64,000 nucleotides of DNA from Liquidambar formosana (lineage: Eukaryota > Streptophyta > Magnoliopsida > Saxifragales > Altingiaceae), in contig CM077831.1 of assembly GCA_039720395.1 (NCBI GenBank), positions 9,288,333-9,352,332 of the forward strand, written 5' to 3'. This document shows, piece after piece, positions 9,940 through 23,079 of the stretch. Position 1 is the first letter of the stretch; every line of letters begins with the position of its first letter. The notes beneath the pieces are model-generated. The model did no database searches and was not told the DNA's origin. It saw only the letters and a program-made list of their open reading frames with translations. The position numbers and the translations under genes were made by a program.

Positions 9940-10722
9940 ATGGGTTGCGCTTGCAGGCCCTTGTATTGGGCAAGTAGTTGGGTATATACTCCTACAACCG
10001 TAGCCAGCCGTAGTCGTTGCAATGGCAGAAGCCTTTTTGCTGCGGGTAGTAATCCCCAGGCTTCTACGCTTCTGGTTTTATACACAGAAGAGAATGCTGG
10101 GCATGGACCTTTGGCTTCTCTTTTTAGAAACCCTACTTCTCCGTTTCATTCTTTGCTTATTTCGTCGGGCAATGGCGACTGTGGTGGCGGAAACAACAAC
10201 AATGGTAATAACAATGGCAATAACAATGGTGGTGGTTGGAATCCCTTTGATTCTGAGGGTGGTTCTTTTCTTACTCATCATCCCTATCTTTTCTTCTTCT
10301 TTTGCTCTCGGTTGCTTCCCTCCGATAGTGAGATTACAACACACGGTAGGGGGGTTTTGCTCTTCCTCTTGTCTGTATTGGGCTGCTTCTGCCACTTTCA
10401 ACTAGGTTCGGCGCTTGCAAAAACTGCTACTCCTTGCGAGAAGGTTGTTTGGGAAGTGAGAGGAGGCAAGTGGATCAGGCTCATCCCTGATGCTTCTAAG
10501 GATGAATTTCTCGTCTTACCTGGAATATCATCATCGTCATTGACTTCTACTCCGTCATTGTCACCTCTTGGGAATTTGTGGTTGCAGTGCGGGGATATCT
10601 TCATGCGCTTGATGCTCCCAGAAGGTTTCCCTCATAGCGTTAGCAATGATTACTTGGACTACTCTCTGTGGAGAGGAGTTCAGGGCATCGCCAGCCAAAT
10701 TAGCGGCGTTCTTTCCACCCAG
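9940..10722 (+). CDS. RUS5: RUS5-like exon 1
   Basis: It has 261 codons from ATG 9940 to CAG, followed by GTATGT. I chose this start because it opens the longest frame reaching the conserved domain and no in-frame ATG lies upstream without a stop. It encodes the variable N-terminus, the Asn/Gly run and the beginning of DUF647 ending in GVLSTQ. Overlapping frames on both strands at 10022-10604 are shadows. Confidence 0.88.
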
Positions 10723-12748
10723 GTATGTCCCTTTCTACCGATTCTTAATTTACCCGTCATGTTTCCTTGCTCGTGTTGCTGAATGTATTTGCTATGTAGG
10801 CTTTGCTATATGCTATTGGATTGGGAAAGGGGGCTATTCCAACTGCAGCTGCTGTCAATTGGGTACTCAAGGATGGAATTGGGTACCTCAGCAAAATTTT
10901 CCTGTCAAAGTACGGACGGCATTTTGATGTAAATCCAAAAGGATGGAGGTTATTTGCTGATCTTTTGGAAAATGCTGCCTATGGAATGGAGATGTTGACT
11001 CCAGCATTCCCTCATCTGTTTGTTCTAATTGGTGCTGCTGCTGGTGCAGGGCGATCAGCTGCTGCTCTAATCCAGGTAATTTTGACTTGTAATCTAAATT
11101 CAGAATTACCGATACTTGGTAGGGCTGTATGTTAATTGTGTTTCGATGCAAATGATTGAAAATTTATGCACCGGTTGTCTTCCATCTTTTCTATTGTAAT
11201 TAGGGTCCTCTTGATTTCCCTTCATGTCTCTTGTCATGAATACCATTTGAATATATTTTGGGGACAGGTACTAAATTCAAGTGACCTTAAGGGTGAGGTG
11301 ATTTATGGGAATGGTATGGGTGAGCTTGAGGGTGAGGTTATTTATGGAAATGGCATGACAAGGTTGGTGGTGTAGCAATTAAGTTTCCCCTTATTATTGA
11401 TAGAGCCAACCAAACCAATTAAGACTAATTAATAAGCCCACAATACAAAAGCCTAACCGTATTAGAGGACCAAAATGGGAAATTACCATAGACCTATGAA
11501 AATATTATGATGCTCCAAAGTGGGTTTATCAAAAAAAATCTAATTATACTCCCAAGTGTATTTTGGCGAGTATCATCCCACCAAATTAACGCTAGAGGCT
11601 AAAAATTCTGTTCTTTTTTGGTCCTTCTATAACTTGTACGAGGCTGATTTCCATCAGTCATAGTTTCCAACTTCTAAGGTGTGGTTGAAACTGATGCCTT
11701 CCAAAGTGGGAAGGTAGTATAAAAGACATGCTTGAAAATTGGTACTCTACCCAAACATTTACCGGTAGCATAAAGAATATCGTCATAGTAATAATCGATG
11801 AGCAACTTTGGGAGCCTTACCCAGACCATAGTGGAAGAGAGTTCTGCTACTGATGGGAGAAGCTTAGGAGTCCACCTTGTAACAGTAAGGTAGTGACCAT
11901 TGATAATCCATGGACCCTTTGTGAGAGCAGTTTCTGCATCCTCCAGATTCACAACTTTGTTTAGAAAAAATCCCTTCCCAAGGTCTATTACCTCTAGCTC
12001 ACCTTTGGGTCTCCATAGTTGGTGAATCCTGTTGATTAGAATCGGATAGCTCACAAAACATCCTAGAAGCTTGACCAGTAAAGCACTCATTGGTGCGGAC
12101 ACCAAACCTAGGCCTCCAATTACATAGGTTTACGAGCGCCGCCGACGCCGGACAGCACATCCTGTGACCTTATAGCTAGAAATGATGGGCTATTAGAGGA
12201 GCTAGATGATTTCTTTCCTTTTTTATGATTATTTTTATTTTTATTTGGTTTATTTGGATTTTATTTTGATTTCCTTTATTGGATGTACTGGAGCCTATTT
12301 AAGGTTCTTAATTTTTAGGGTTTGAACTACTTGATTAATATAAAAAATGGAGATTTACACGTTCAGTGCTGATTCCAAACAAACCCTAGGTGTCGACTAC
12401 TAGGGTTCTTGCTTCTTGCTTCTTTATTTTGGCTTTGAATTTGGACACTGTTGGAATTATTTGATTTGAGACGCATGTGCTGGATTAACTTTGGTGTCAA
12501 AGCAAACTCAATCCATGGAGTCGAAACCTTCTACCAAGCCTTGTTTTAAGATGCCCCATGAGTTCTTCCCATAAAAGAAAATCGTTCCTTTTCCCTTCGT
12601 CCTCCCTCACAAAATTTTTGAAGCTACCTGTAAAGCCCTTGCAGAATAACAAGCTAAGAAATCCAAACCCCCTGTTGAATAACCCAAGAAATCTGAATTT
12701 CCCCTTCGTTCCCGCTTCTAAAGCCTACTGTTTCCACCACCATCAACC

Positions 12749-12789
<41 letters not shown>

Positions 12790-13483
12790 TCCACCTAACA
12801 GCTCTACCAACAACCCTCTATTATCGTCGATTCTCCTTTATAGCCAAACCCAGCTATTACCCTCACCGTTGAACCCACCATCTCACATCCACCATCATTG
12901 TACACCGCCTACTACAGACTCGTTAGTGAGCCACCAAGTCGAGCCCCACTACCGTCGAAGCACCATAAGCAAGCCACCCCCATCATCGAGCCTTCCTGTT
13001 CCGAATCGGGGTTCCACCTGAGCTTTGCTGTCGAACCGCTGTCGAGTCGCCGTTGGTTTCTCGCCGTCGAGTCATCCTCGACCTTCGCCGTCCATTCATC
13101 ACCGTCGCTTCACCACCAAGTTCCTGTCATATCACTGCTGTACATCACCCTGTTAGGCTTTGCCGTCAATTCATCGTCGATCTCATGCCATCAAGCCGCT
13201 GTCGATCCATTGCTGTCGATCTCGCACTGTCGTAACTTTCTGCCCGTTTCCTTTATCGCGTTGAGAAGCTTCAGGATAACAAGTATCAGCCCATTTGGGT
13301 TTTAAAGCATAAGGGCCAGACTGTTTGGTGACAGCTTTGGAGTGGACAGAGTTTGGACAAGGCTATCCTCAGTTTGAACCAGGTCATTTCAATCCAAGTT
13401 AATGTTATTCTCTTTCTCTTTAGTAGATTTTAATTTGCTTAATTGAAATTGTATTAATAAATTCTCTTTGTGCTTGACTGGAA

Positions 13484-13517
<34 letters not shown>

Positions 13518-16500
13518 TTTGTGCTTCATTTATTTATTTTACCCACTTTGCAGGCCCACCCCAATTAATTACCAATTTTGTCCTATTTCACCTTGAATTG
13601 AACCGAATCATTCTCCAATTCCTTAAAGCACTCGGTTTGATTTATTAGTTGTAGAGCATCACCAAGTTAGTGGTAGTATCTAACTCATTTGGTTAGTTAT
13701 CACTCTGAATACAAGCACTACCTGATTGCAACTATTCTCTTGAATTAGGACTTAGTCTCCATTATTAAAAGCTTTTTGGACCAAAGTGAGTTTGCTTAGT
13801 TTAAACTTGCTGAAATTGCTTGCTAAATCTTAGTGCATTTAGTCGCCTTATGTCTTGCATCTAATGGTTCATAGGATCCTTGTTTCTTTTTAGCACCCCA
13901 TACTTAGTACATCCTTCATGCACTTACGTAGTGGTCGTGCCCTATCTGATTTTGACAATCAACCAATCATGGAATCCCCGCTATGGGAGACCTTGTTGCA
14001 AAATGTTCAAGACTTAGCTGCTAACGTCAAAAGAGCCAACACTAGGCTTGACGCCCTAGAAGTTATTGTTCGAAGGTTAGACAATCGCCATGAAGACGAA
14101 GCTCCCCATGAGACTTTAGGGAACCTTCGGCCCCCTCCTAGTGGTCATGTGCAAAACCTTAATCGACATCATGCTGATTATAGGGACTTTAAGGATCTTG
14201 ATGACAGAATTAGGGGAATAATCAAAATTGAAGTGCCTACTTTTGATGGTCGCCTTGACCCAAAGGTCTTCACCGACTGGATCTGAGAAATGGACCACTT
14301 CTTTGAGTGGTGTGAGATGTCAGCCGATCGGCAAGTTAGGTTTGCCAAGATAAAGCTTATTGGTAAGGCCAAACTTTTCTAGGAAAGCATTGAGCTACTT
14401 TTCTTTAGGAGACACTAGCCTCCAATAACCGATTAGGTAGAGATGAAAGAGAAACTCAAAGACAAATATTTACCCCAATTATATCAAGGCAATCTACCCA
14501 ACTAGTGGAATAACATAAGGCAAGGGAACTGACCTGCCACTGAGTACATTGCCCAGTTTGATGAATATATGATGCGATGTGACGTGGTTTAGGACGAGCG
14601 CATGATCTTGAGTAGGTTTAGGAAAGGTCTTAATGATGACCTCTGAAAGGAACTCAGTCTTACGTGAGGTCACTATTTTAGGCGACGCTTACACCTTAGT
14701 TCAAAACTATGAGTTATTCACTAGGCCTCCGTTCTCGAGGCACACTGAAACTAGGAGTCCATCTAGTTATTCTTCATCTTCAGCGCCTAAGATAAGGCTC
14801 GCCTCAGGTTAGACCCGACCCTACTCCTTCCCCAGTTGCAAAAGATAATAAAGGTAAAGAAGTGATTGGTGCCCTCCCAAACCAAATTCTCGCATCCAAT
14901 GCTTCAAGTGTCATGGTCTTGGGCATGTGGCCTCTAGTTGCCCCAATAAAGAGACCTTATATATAGAAGGTCAAGATCATGAGGGAACTGAAGAAGAATT
15001 GGAAGAGTAGACATATGAACCTGACATAAGCTATATTGATGATATAGATGATGAGTTTAGTGACCCTAGCCACCATCTCACAATGGGAGTAGTTAGGTGT
15101 GCATTAGCACAACCTAAGGAAAATGATGATGGGAGACGGATTGCAATTTTCCACACTTACATCAAGTGTGGAGAGAAAGATTGCAAGGTGATCATAGATA
15201 GTGGGAGTTGCATCAATGTTGTTTCATCTATTCTTGTCTCTCATCTAAGTTTAAAGTTTATGCCCCATCCTATTCCTTACAATGTGTCTTGGGTTGACAC
15301 ATCATCCATAGCCATCAAAAAGAGATGCCTTGTTCCCATTTAGTTCCTTTCGTATAGGGACCAAATATGGTGTGATGTTGTCCCAATGGGCCATATTAAT
15401 TTAGGGTGCTCATGGCTTTTTGATTTAGATGTTACCATTTATGGTCGCTCTAACTTGTACTAATTCGTTTTCAATGGATAGAAAATCAAGCTTAACCCTT
15501 TATAGCCCAAGCCTCCCAACAAGGGTCAAAAGAAGGAAATGGCTAAAGAAAAAGGGTTTACACATTATCAGCCTTAAACAGATTGAATAGGAGGCTAATC
15601 AAGGATCTTTTGTGTTTGCCCTAGTTGCTGGGGAAGTCCCACCCACCACCCACGACGAGCCACTTGAAGAGGTAATCCCTGTGCTTCATCAATTTCAAGA
15701 CCTTTTCCTTAAAGATCTCTTAGATCAGCTACCTCCCATGCATGACATTTAGCGCGCAATTGATCTTGTTCCAGGAGTGACGCTCCCAAACCTGTCCCAT
15801 TACAGGATGAATCCTACAGAGCATACTGAGTTGAAGAGGCAAATAGATGAACTCTTGAGAAAGGGATTTATTTAGGAAAGTTTAAGCTCATGTGTTGTAC
15901 CCGCACTCATAACCCCCAAGAAAGATGGATCATGGAGAATGTGTGTGGACAGCCATGTAATCAATAAGTTTACAGTCAAATACCATTTTCCAATCCTTAG
16001 GCTAGATGATATGCTAGATATGATGGTCGGAGCCAAGATCTTTTCAAAGATAGATCTGAAAAGTGGCTATCACCAGATTCGAATTCGTCCAGGAGATGAA
16101 TGGAAAACGGCTTTCAAGACCAAGGATGGTCTATATGAATGGTTGGTCATGCCTTTCGGGTTGTTAAATGCTCCCAGTACTTTTATGAGAGTGATGACAC
16201 AAATACTTCGACCTTTTATGGGTAAGTTCCTAATTGTGTACTTCGATGACATCCTCATCTATTGCAATTCCAGGGAGCAACACTTAGACCATCTCACACA
16301 AGTTTGTCAAGCCCTACAAGAGGCCAGCCTATATGCTAATCTTAAGAAGTGTTCTTTCTTTACTACTAGTGTCATCTTCTTAGGGTTTGTAGTATCCTCT
16401 GAAGGAGTGTCTGCTGACCCATAAAAGGTACAGGAGATAGTAGAATGGTTTGAGCCCAAGAATATCTATGAGATTCGAAGTTTCCATGGGCTCGCTACTT

Positions 16501-19500
16501 TCTACTATCGATTCATCAAAGGGTTTAGTGCTATAATGGCTCCCATTACTGATTGTCTCAAAAAACGGGAGTTCGAATGGACCACAGCAGCTAAAGCTTT
16601 TGTGGAGATCAAGAAGAGAATGACTGAAGCGCCAGTTATGCGCCTCCCAGACTTTTCAAAGGTGTTTAAAGTAGAGTATGATGCGTCTGGGTTAGGCATA
16701 GGAGGAGTGCTCAGTCAAGAACAACATCCAATTGCCTATTTTAATGAGAAACTAAATGTAGCAAAGCAAAAGTACTCCACCTATGATAAGAAATTCTATG
16801 CTGTAGTGTAGTCCTTAAAGCACTAGCGCCATTACCTGCTTCCCAAAGAATTCATTCTTTACTCTGATCATGAAGCTTTGAGGTATATCAACTCCTAGAA
16901 GAAGTTAAACTTTAGACATGGTCGCTGGGTTGAGTTTTTACAAGCTTATATCTTTGTGCTGAAACATTGATATGGAGTTGAAAACAGGGCAGCCGATGCC
17001 TTGAGCCGTCGTGTTTTGTTACTTTCCATGATGAAAGTGCAAATCACTGGGTTTGAGTGCCTCAAAGAAGAATACGATTCATGCCCAGATTTTGGCGGCA
17101 TTTATCAAGTCCTACAAGATGAACAGACCCTTAAAGTTAATGGGTTTATTCTTCAAGACGCGTATCTGTTCAAGGGTAACAAGTTGTGCATCCCACATTC
17201 GCCAGTGAGAGACTTTATAGTGTGGGAATTACATGCAGGCAGTCTCTCAGGACATTTTGGGCGAGACAAAACTATTGAAGAGGTAGAGTGCACTTTCTAT
17301 TGGCCTTTGAAGAGAGATGTTGCCAAAATTGTGAGTCAGTGCCGCACATATCAATAGGCAAAACATAGGAAACAAAATACTGGGCTCTACACTCCATTAC
17401 TTGTACCCGATTGTTCATGGCAAGATGTGAGCATCGATTTTGTTCTAGGTCTTCCACGTACCTTTAGGAAACATGATTCTATTCTTGTGGTCGTGGATCG
17501 TTTTTCTAAAATGGCTCACTTCATTCCTTGCTCTAAAACTGTTAATGCTTCTCTGTTGCCAAATTGTTCTTCAATGAAATTGTCAAGCTGTATGGCCTTC
17601 CCAAAACCATTATGTCTGATAGGGATGTCAAATTCATGAGTTACTTTTGGAAAACACTTTAGCATTTGTTAGGTACAAAACTAAAATTCTCCACCGCCTA
17701 TCATCCTCAAACTGATGGTCAAACTAAAGTTGTTAATAGAAGTTTAGGTAACCTATTAAGGAGTTTGGTAGGTGACAAGAATAGGAATTGGTATTCCATC
17801 CTACCCCTAGCCGAGTTTGCATACAATAGCTCTGTCAATAGGTCTATAGGCATGAGTCCGTTTGAGGTTGTGCATAGTTATAAGCCTAGGAAGCCTTTAG
17901 ACCTCCTCCCTATGTCTCCTCATGTTAGGACATTTGAGTTAGTTAAGGCGTTTGCTCGTCATGTTGATGATTTGCATCATGAGATTAGCAAGCGCATTCA
18001 TGCAAGTAATGAAAAATATAAAACACAAGCTAACTCATGTAGGTGTTATGTAGAGTTTAATACATGAGACTATGTTATGATTCGAGTTAGTCTTGAGCAG
18101 TTTCCTTCTAGAACTGCTCGGAAGTTGCAAGCTCGTAGTGTTGGGCCATTTAAAGTGTTAACATGAGTTGGACCGAATGCTTATGTTATAGACCTGCCAT
18201 CTGCCATCTGACTGTGGGATTAACTCTACTTTTAATGTGAAAGACCTTGTTGCTTACAAAGGTCCCATGGCTATACCTGATGAACCTTTTGTTGACCCTA
18301 ACCTGATCCCCATCTGCTGATATTGTTCCTGTTTCCCCACCCCTTACTTTTTCATAAGTACAAAAAGATTTTATTGATGCTATTTTGGATGAGCAAATTG
18401 TTTCTAGTAGGGATTGAGAATTTCAGTGTTTCTTGGTTCATTAGAGAGGCCGTCCTGAGTCAGATTGCATGTGGATTACGCGTGATGATCTCCAGCAGCT
18501 CGATCCTAGATTTGTGGGGAGTACTATCAGAGTCGATAGGACCCCCACGCGACGGAGTGGGGTTTTCCTCACCCCAGGGGAGTTGGTGCGGACACCAGAC
18601 CTAGGCCTCCGATTACACATGTTTACGGGCGCTGCCGACGCTGGACAACACATCCCGTGACCTTATGGCTGGACATGATGGGCTATTAGAGGAGCTAGAT
18701 GATTTCTTTTCTTTTTTATGATTATTTTTATTTTTATTTTTATTTGGATTGTTATTTTTATTTCCTTTATTGGATGTACTGGAGCCCATTTAAGGTTCTT
18801 AATTTGTAGGGTTTGAACTACTTGATTAATATAAAAAATTGAGACTTACACGTTTGGTGCCGATTCCAAACAAACCCTAGGTTCCGACTCTTAGAGTTCT
18901 TGCTTCTGGCTTCTTTCTTCTTGCTTCTTTATTTTGGCTTTGAATTAGTGTGCTTTCCTTTCTGCTCAGGAATACAAATTTCAGTATGCTCTGAATCCAC
19001 CATAGATGCAGGGTCAAACCACCTGGGTTTATTTTCCGGCTTCAAACTAGCATAGCCAACTAGAGATTGCTTAAAAGAGACTCTAGGCACTTCCTGAGAC
19101 TCCTTAGGACCACCGTCATTTTGAGAATTTCTGCTTGCGAGCAGAAAGGTTTCATTACAATGTTTGGGGAAGGAAGAAGCCCGTCTTCCTCCATAGGCAT
19201 AATACCGGAGATAGTGATTCAGTAGAAGGCTTGGCCTTACTCGTACTACGTTCTAAATGATCCTCCTCCTCTACCGTGAGAGAAGATAGCATAGTCACTC
19301 TGGTCAGTCATTACTGGTTAGATAGCTTGCATCTCCGGGTGCAATATGAGGGTCTTTCCATGATTTACTACCACTGTGGTAGATTGGGTCACCGGAATGA
19401 GGATTTCCCAGAAGTGGAGAAGGTGGTGGAGCCCTCGGTGTCTCCAGTAGTCTCGTTGGAGATAACATCGATGGTCTGGTTGTGCACAACACTCTGGCGT

Positions 19501-22500
19501 GGTTTTGGGCCTTGGATGATGGCTAACAAGAGGCATCCACGTGGTACTATTTCTGGCAATGTTAGTGGCACCGAGTCTGCTGCCAATAGCGACAAGAATA
19601 GTGCCTACAATAATCGTTTCACTCCATTTGAGCAGGAAGAAGGGAATGGAAGGAATATTTAACCAAATGATGATCCCACTCAGGTTTCTACCATTCAAGT
19701 GAGAATTGCATGTGCTAGTAAAGGACAAACTTCAAAAAGGAAAGCCACCTTGCCTACAGTTGTGACACGTGGAGGCAGTGTGGCAAGAAGAAATGAGGAG
19801 AATACTCAGAATTTCAAAGGGAAAAATGTGATGGTTGCTTCTTGGTCAATAACGCCCCAGGTACATGCAATGTCTTTGGTAAAAAGAAATGGGGGGTCTT
19901 CACGATCCTCTAGTAGGGCCTCTTCTAAGCAGCCAACTAATATTGATTCTAATCCACGTCATTCCCGTATGGTGGAGTACAACTCTACTAATTACCAAGC
20001 ACTGTTTCCCAAACTAACCCCTCTGGTTAAAGATAACCTAACCATACCTCAGCTCCCAGAACCTCCTGATATAGCTATGATGGACATGTTTGATCCCTTG
20101 ATCATCCCACCAGTCCCCCAATCCCACCCATTATCCATCTCTGATTCCATCCAATTCCCCTCTTGAAACTCATCGCCTCACCTCCCCCCTTTTCTTACCA
20201 CGACTAGATTGAGTAAGCTGAATGGCCAGGAGAGCTTGCTCCCTTGTGCGGATGGAGGAGCCCCTCTGCCAAGTTTCCCATGCTCCGAGTTGCAGTCCCT
20301 CTCTTTGTCTGTTTGGAGACAGGCCTGGAGAATGCGGCTATTATCGAGGCAGATCTCGGACTTCTCCCAATTGAGATCAGAGCAATATATCTCTGCCAGA
20401 ACGAAGCAGGAGTCCCCGGAACCAGGGTGGTAATCTCACCCCAACAGGCTACTTGCCTGCCTGATTCTTTGCCTTGCCTTGTGCGATCTACCCAGTTACC
20501 GCCTTCATCTGGTTGTTTAATGAACATTATAGCTTGGAATTGTCGTGGTGCTGGCACCAACCTTTGTCAACGTCACCTACGAGATTTGTGTAGGGATCAT
20601 AGTCTAGATATCCTTATTTTGATGGAGACTCGAGTTAATGAAGATAGAGCTCGACAAATATCTCCCAATTTAGGATTCCAACAAGTTTTTAGAGTCGAAT
20701 GTGAAGGGTATGCTGGGTATTTGGTTTCTTTGGAACCCTGTCAATTTTCGGGTTCAAATTTTGGGATCCAATCACCAGTCCATCCATGCTCTTGTTTCTA
20801 CTGCCGATAACATTGATTGGGTTTGCTTAGCTGTCTATGCAAGCCCAAACCCAAGACTTAGAGATCAACTTTGGAATGAGTTGGGTGAATTTGCTTCTTC
20901 CCATTCGCTCCCTTGGCTTGCCATGGGACTTTAATGATCTTGCAGCTTCATCAGAGAAGAGAGGGGAGGGGGGGTTTTGTAAGCTCTCATCGAAGCTTGA
21001 AATTTATTCAAATGATGAATCATTGCATTTTAATTGTTCTTGGCTTTCAAGGCCCTGCTTTCACTTGGACTAATTCAAGAAATGGAATGGCTAATATTTG
21101 TGAAAGGCTTGACAGAGCTCTGGCCAACCCGCAGTGGAGATTTTCATTTCTGGAAGCTGTTGTCATTCACTTAACTAGAACTTACTCAGATCACAAAGCT
21201 ATTATGATTAATCTGGCAGGTATGTCCTCCCATTTGTTTACAAAGCCTTTTCGTTTTGAACTTGCTTGGACTAATCATGAACAGCTTGAGGATGTTATTA
21301 AGAAAACTTGAAATAATTCTGATTTTCTCTTCCTGAATGTGTTGGGGTTTTAATGAGAGCTTTAAAAATTTGGAATCATGAGTTTTTGGAAACATCTTCC
21401 AGAGGAAAAGATGCCTTATAGCTAGATTAAATGGAATTCAAAGGTCATTGGGGTTCAGACACTCGTCCGTTTTGATTAACCTTGAACAGGATCTCCTTAA
21501 GGAATTAAACATGATTCTTCTTCAGGACGAGCAATTGTGGTTTCAGACGTCCCGAATAAATTGGCTAATCTCTGGGGATCGAAACTCAAAATTTTTTCAT
21601 GTTTCTACTCTCAATCAGAGAAGAAGAAATCATATTAACTTAGTGAAACTTCCAAATGGAGAATGGTGTTCAGAGCAAGATGATCTGAAGAACCACGTCC
21701 AGGATCATTTTAGGAACTTCTTTGCCCCTTATGATATGATCTATCATCAGTTCCCTGAGGTTTGTGGGCCTAAGCTTTTGGATGAGGCTTGCATACGGCT
21801 TGAAGAAACTGTGGATCCCCTGGAAACTAAGAGAGCTCTCTTTGCCATGAAACCTTATAAAACCCCAAGTCCAGACAGGTATCAAGCATTTTTCTATCGG
21901 AAATTTTGGGATATTGTGGGTTGTAAAGTCTATGCTGAGATCATCTCTGCCTTTGCTATGGCTTCTTTTCCTGTTACGTTCAATGAAACTTTCATTGCCC
22001 TTATTCCCAAGATGGAGATCTCTGAGTATATTCATAATTTCCGTCCTATTTCTCTGTGAAATGTTTCCTACAAAATTCTTTCCAAGACTATTGTGGAGAG
22101 AATTAGACCATTTATGGCGGATCTGGTCTTTCCACTTCAAAGCAGTTTCGTTCTTGGGCTATATGGCTATGAAGATAGACCTTGAAAAAGCGTATGATAA
22201 AGCTAACTGAATTTCTTAGAAAGAGCCCTTTATGATTTTGGGTTTCCCGAGCAACTGATTTGTCTAATTATGCATTGTGTTTCCTCCTTACTCTCTCTGT
22301 TATTTGGAATGGAGAACCGCAGCCCGCTTTTAAGCCTACTTGTGGTCTGCGGTAAGGAGACCCCTTGTCTCCTTACCTCTTTGTTTTATACATGGAAAAG
22401 TTGTCCCAACTTATATGTTCTAAGGTTCAAGGTAAAATTTGGCATCCAGCCTAACCTTCGAAACAAGGGCCACCCATCTCTCACCTCTTCCTTTTTGCTA

Positions 22501-23048
22501 AAGCTTCTACAGGTCAAGCAAAAGTTATTTTGGACATTCTAGATGTATTCGGCAATTGCTCAGGCCAATTGATGGGCTTTACGTATAAAATAAAAATTCA
22601 TAAGTCTTTCTACCTTATTTCTTTCTTACTGTAAATGATATAACTGATGCCTCGATGCAATATGAGACTTTCATATGTCCTTTTTCATCCAGCAACTTTC
22701 GTATGTCGTTAGGCTCTTTCCACAACATCACAACCACTTGTAAAATAGTGTGGGAGGTAGAGGAATTTGAGATTTCAGGGATTTTGATTTGTTTTTGGGT
22801 TGGTGGATTGGGTTTAGGCGAACGATTATTTTAGAAGTGTGAAATATGGTTCCACACGGTTCCGCTTGCTCTTTGGGTGCGTTTGGAAAGATAGAAACTG
22901 GTGAACTTTGAAGGGGTTGAGGCTTTGGTTATAGATTTAAATCCATCCATTGGTATAGCAAACATAATAGTCAATTGAGTTTTTCTTTTATTCATTTTTT
23001 TGATTCTCTTAAGGTTTGGGTATGGAATTCCTTTGGCTAGTGCTTTTA

Positions 23049-23079
<31 letters not shown>

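Larger units (their letters stand above)
12094..18946 (+). mobile_element. Ty3/gypsy chromovirus copy 2 (Gy2)
   Basis: LTRs at 12094-12488 and 18587-18946 enclose gag, protease, RT, RNase H, integrase and a chromodomain in that order. The element is the same family as Gy3 (35706-44212, opposite strand), with near-identical wording throughout. The integrase motif [15 protein letters not shown] recalls CRM/Galadriel-type chromoviruses; this assignment is tentative. The insertion sits inside the inverted ORF1 of LINE A, so it is younger than that LINE. The 3' LTR lacks about 40 bp at its end, so no target duplication can be read. Many in-frame stops are present. Confidence 0.88.
11674..22620 (+). 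mobile_element. L1-type LINE with inverted 5' part (LINE A)
   Basis: ORF1 is found in two orientations. Its N-terminal half, including the DUF4283 domain, is on the minus strand (19270 down to 11674, interrupted by Gy2). From the zinc knuckle onward ORF1, endonuclease and RT are on the plus strand (19276-22620). The minus part stops close to where the plus part starts in ORF1 order, so both come from one element. This head-to-head layout is the product expected of twin priming during L1 insertion. The 3' end is unclear: RT fades out near 22620 and no poly(A) tail was found. Confidence 0.7.

Noticed and set aside
10022..10604. Open frames overlapping exon 1 on both strands
   Set aside because: They are shadows of the RUS5-like exon 1, which has the conserved domain and correct splice sites.
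12898..13305. 135-codon Ser/Pro-rich frame
   Set aside because: It lies in the untranslated leader of Gy2, is compositionally biased, and has no counterpart in frame in Gy3.
11674..22620. Two independent LINE insertions head to head
   Set aside because: Considered for LINE A, but the two parts cover complementary, non-overlapping stretches of one ORF1, so a single inverted insertion is simpler; not fully excluded.
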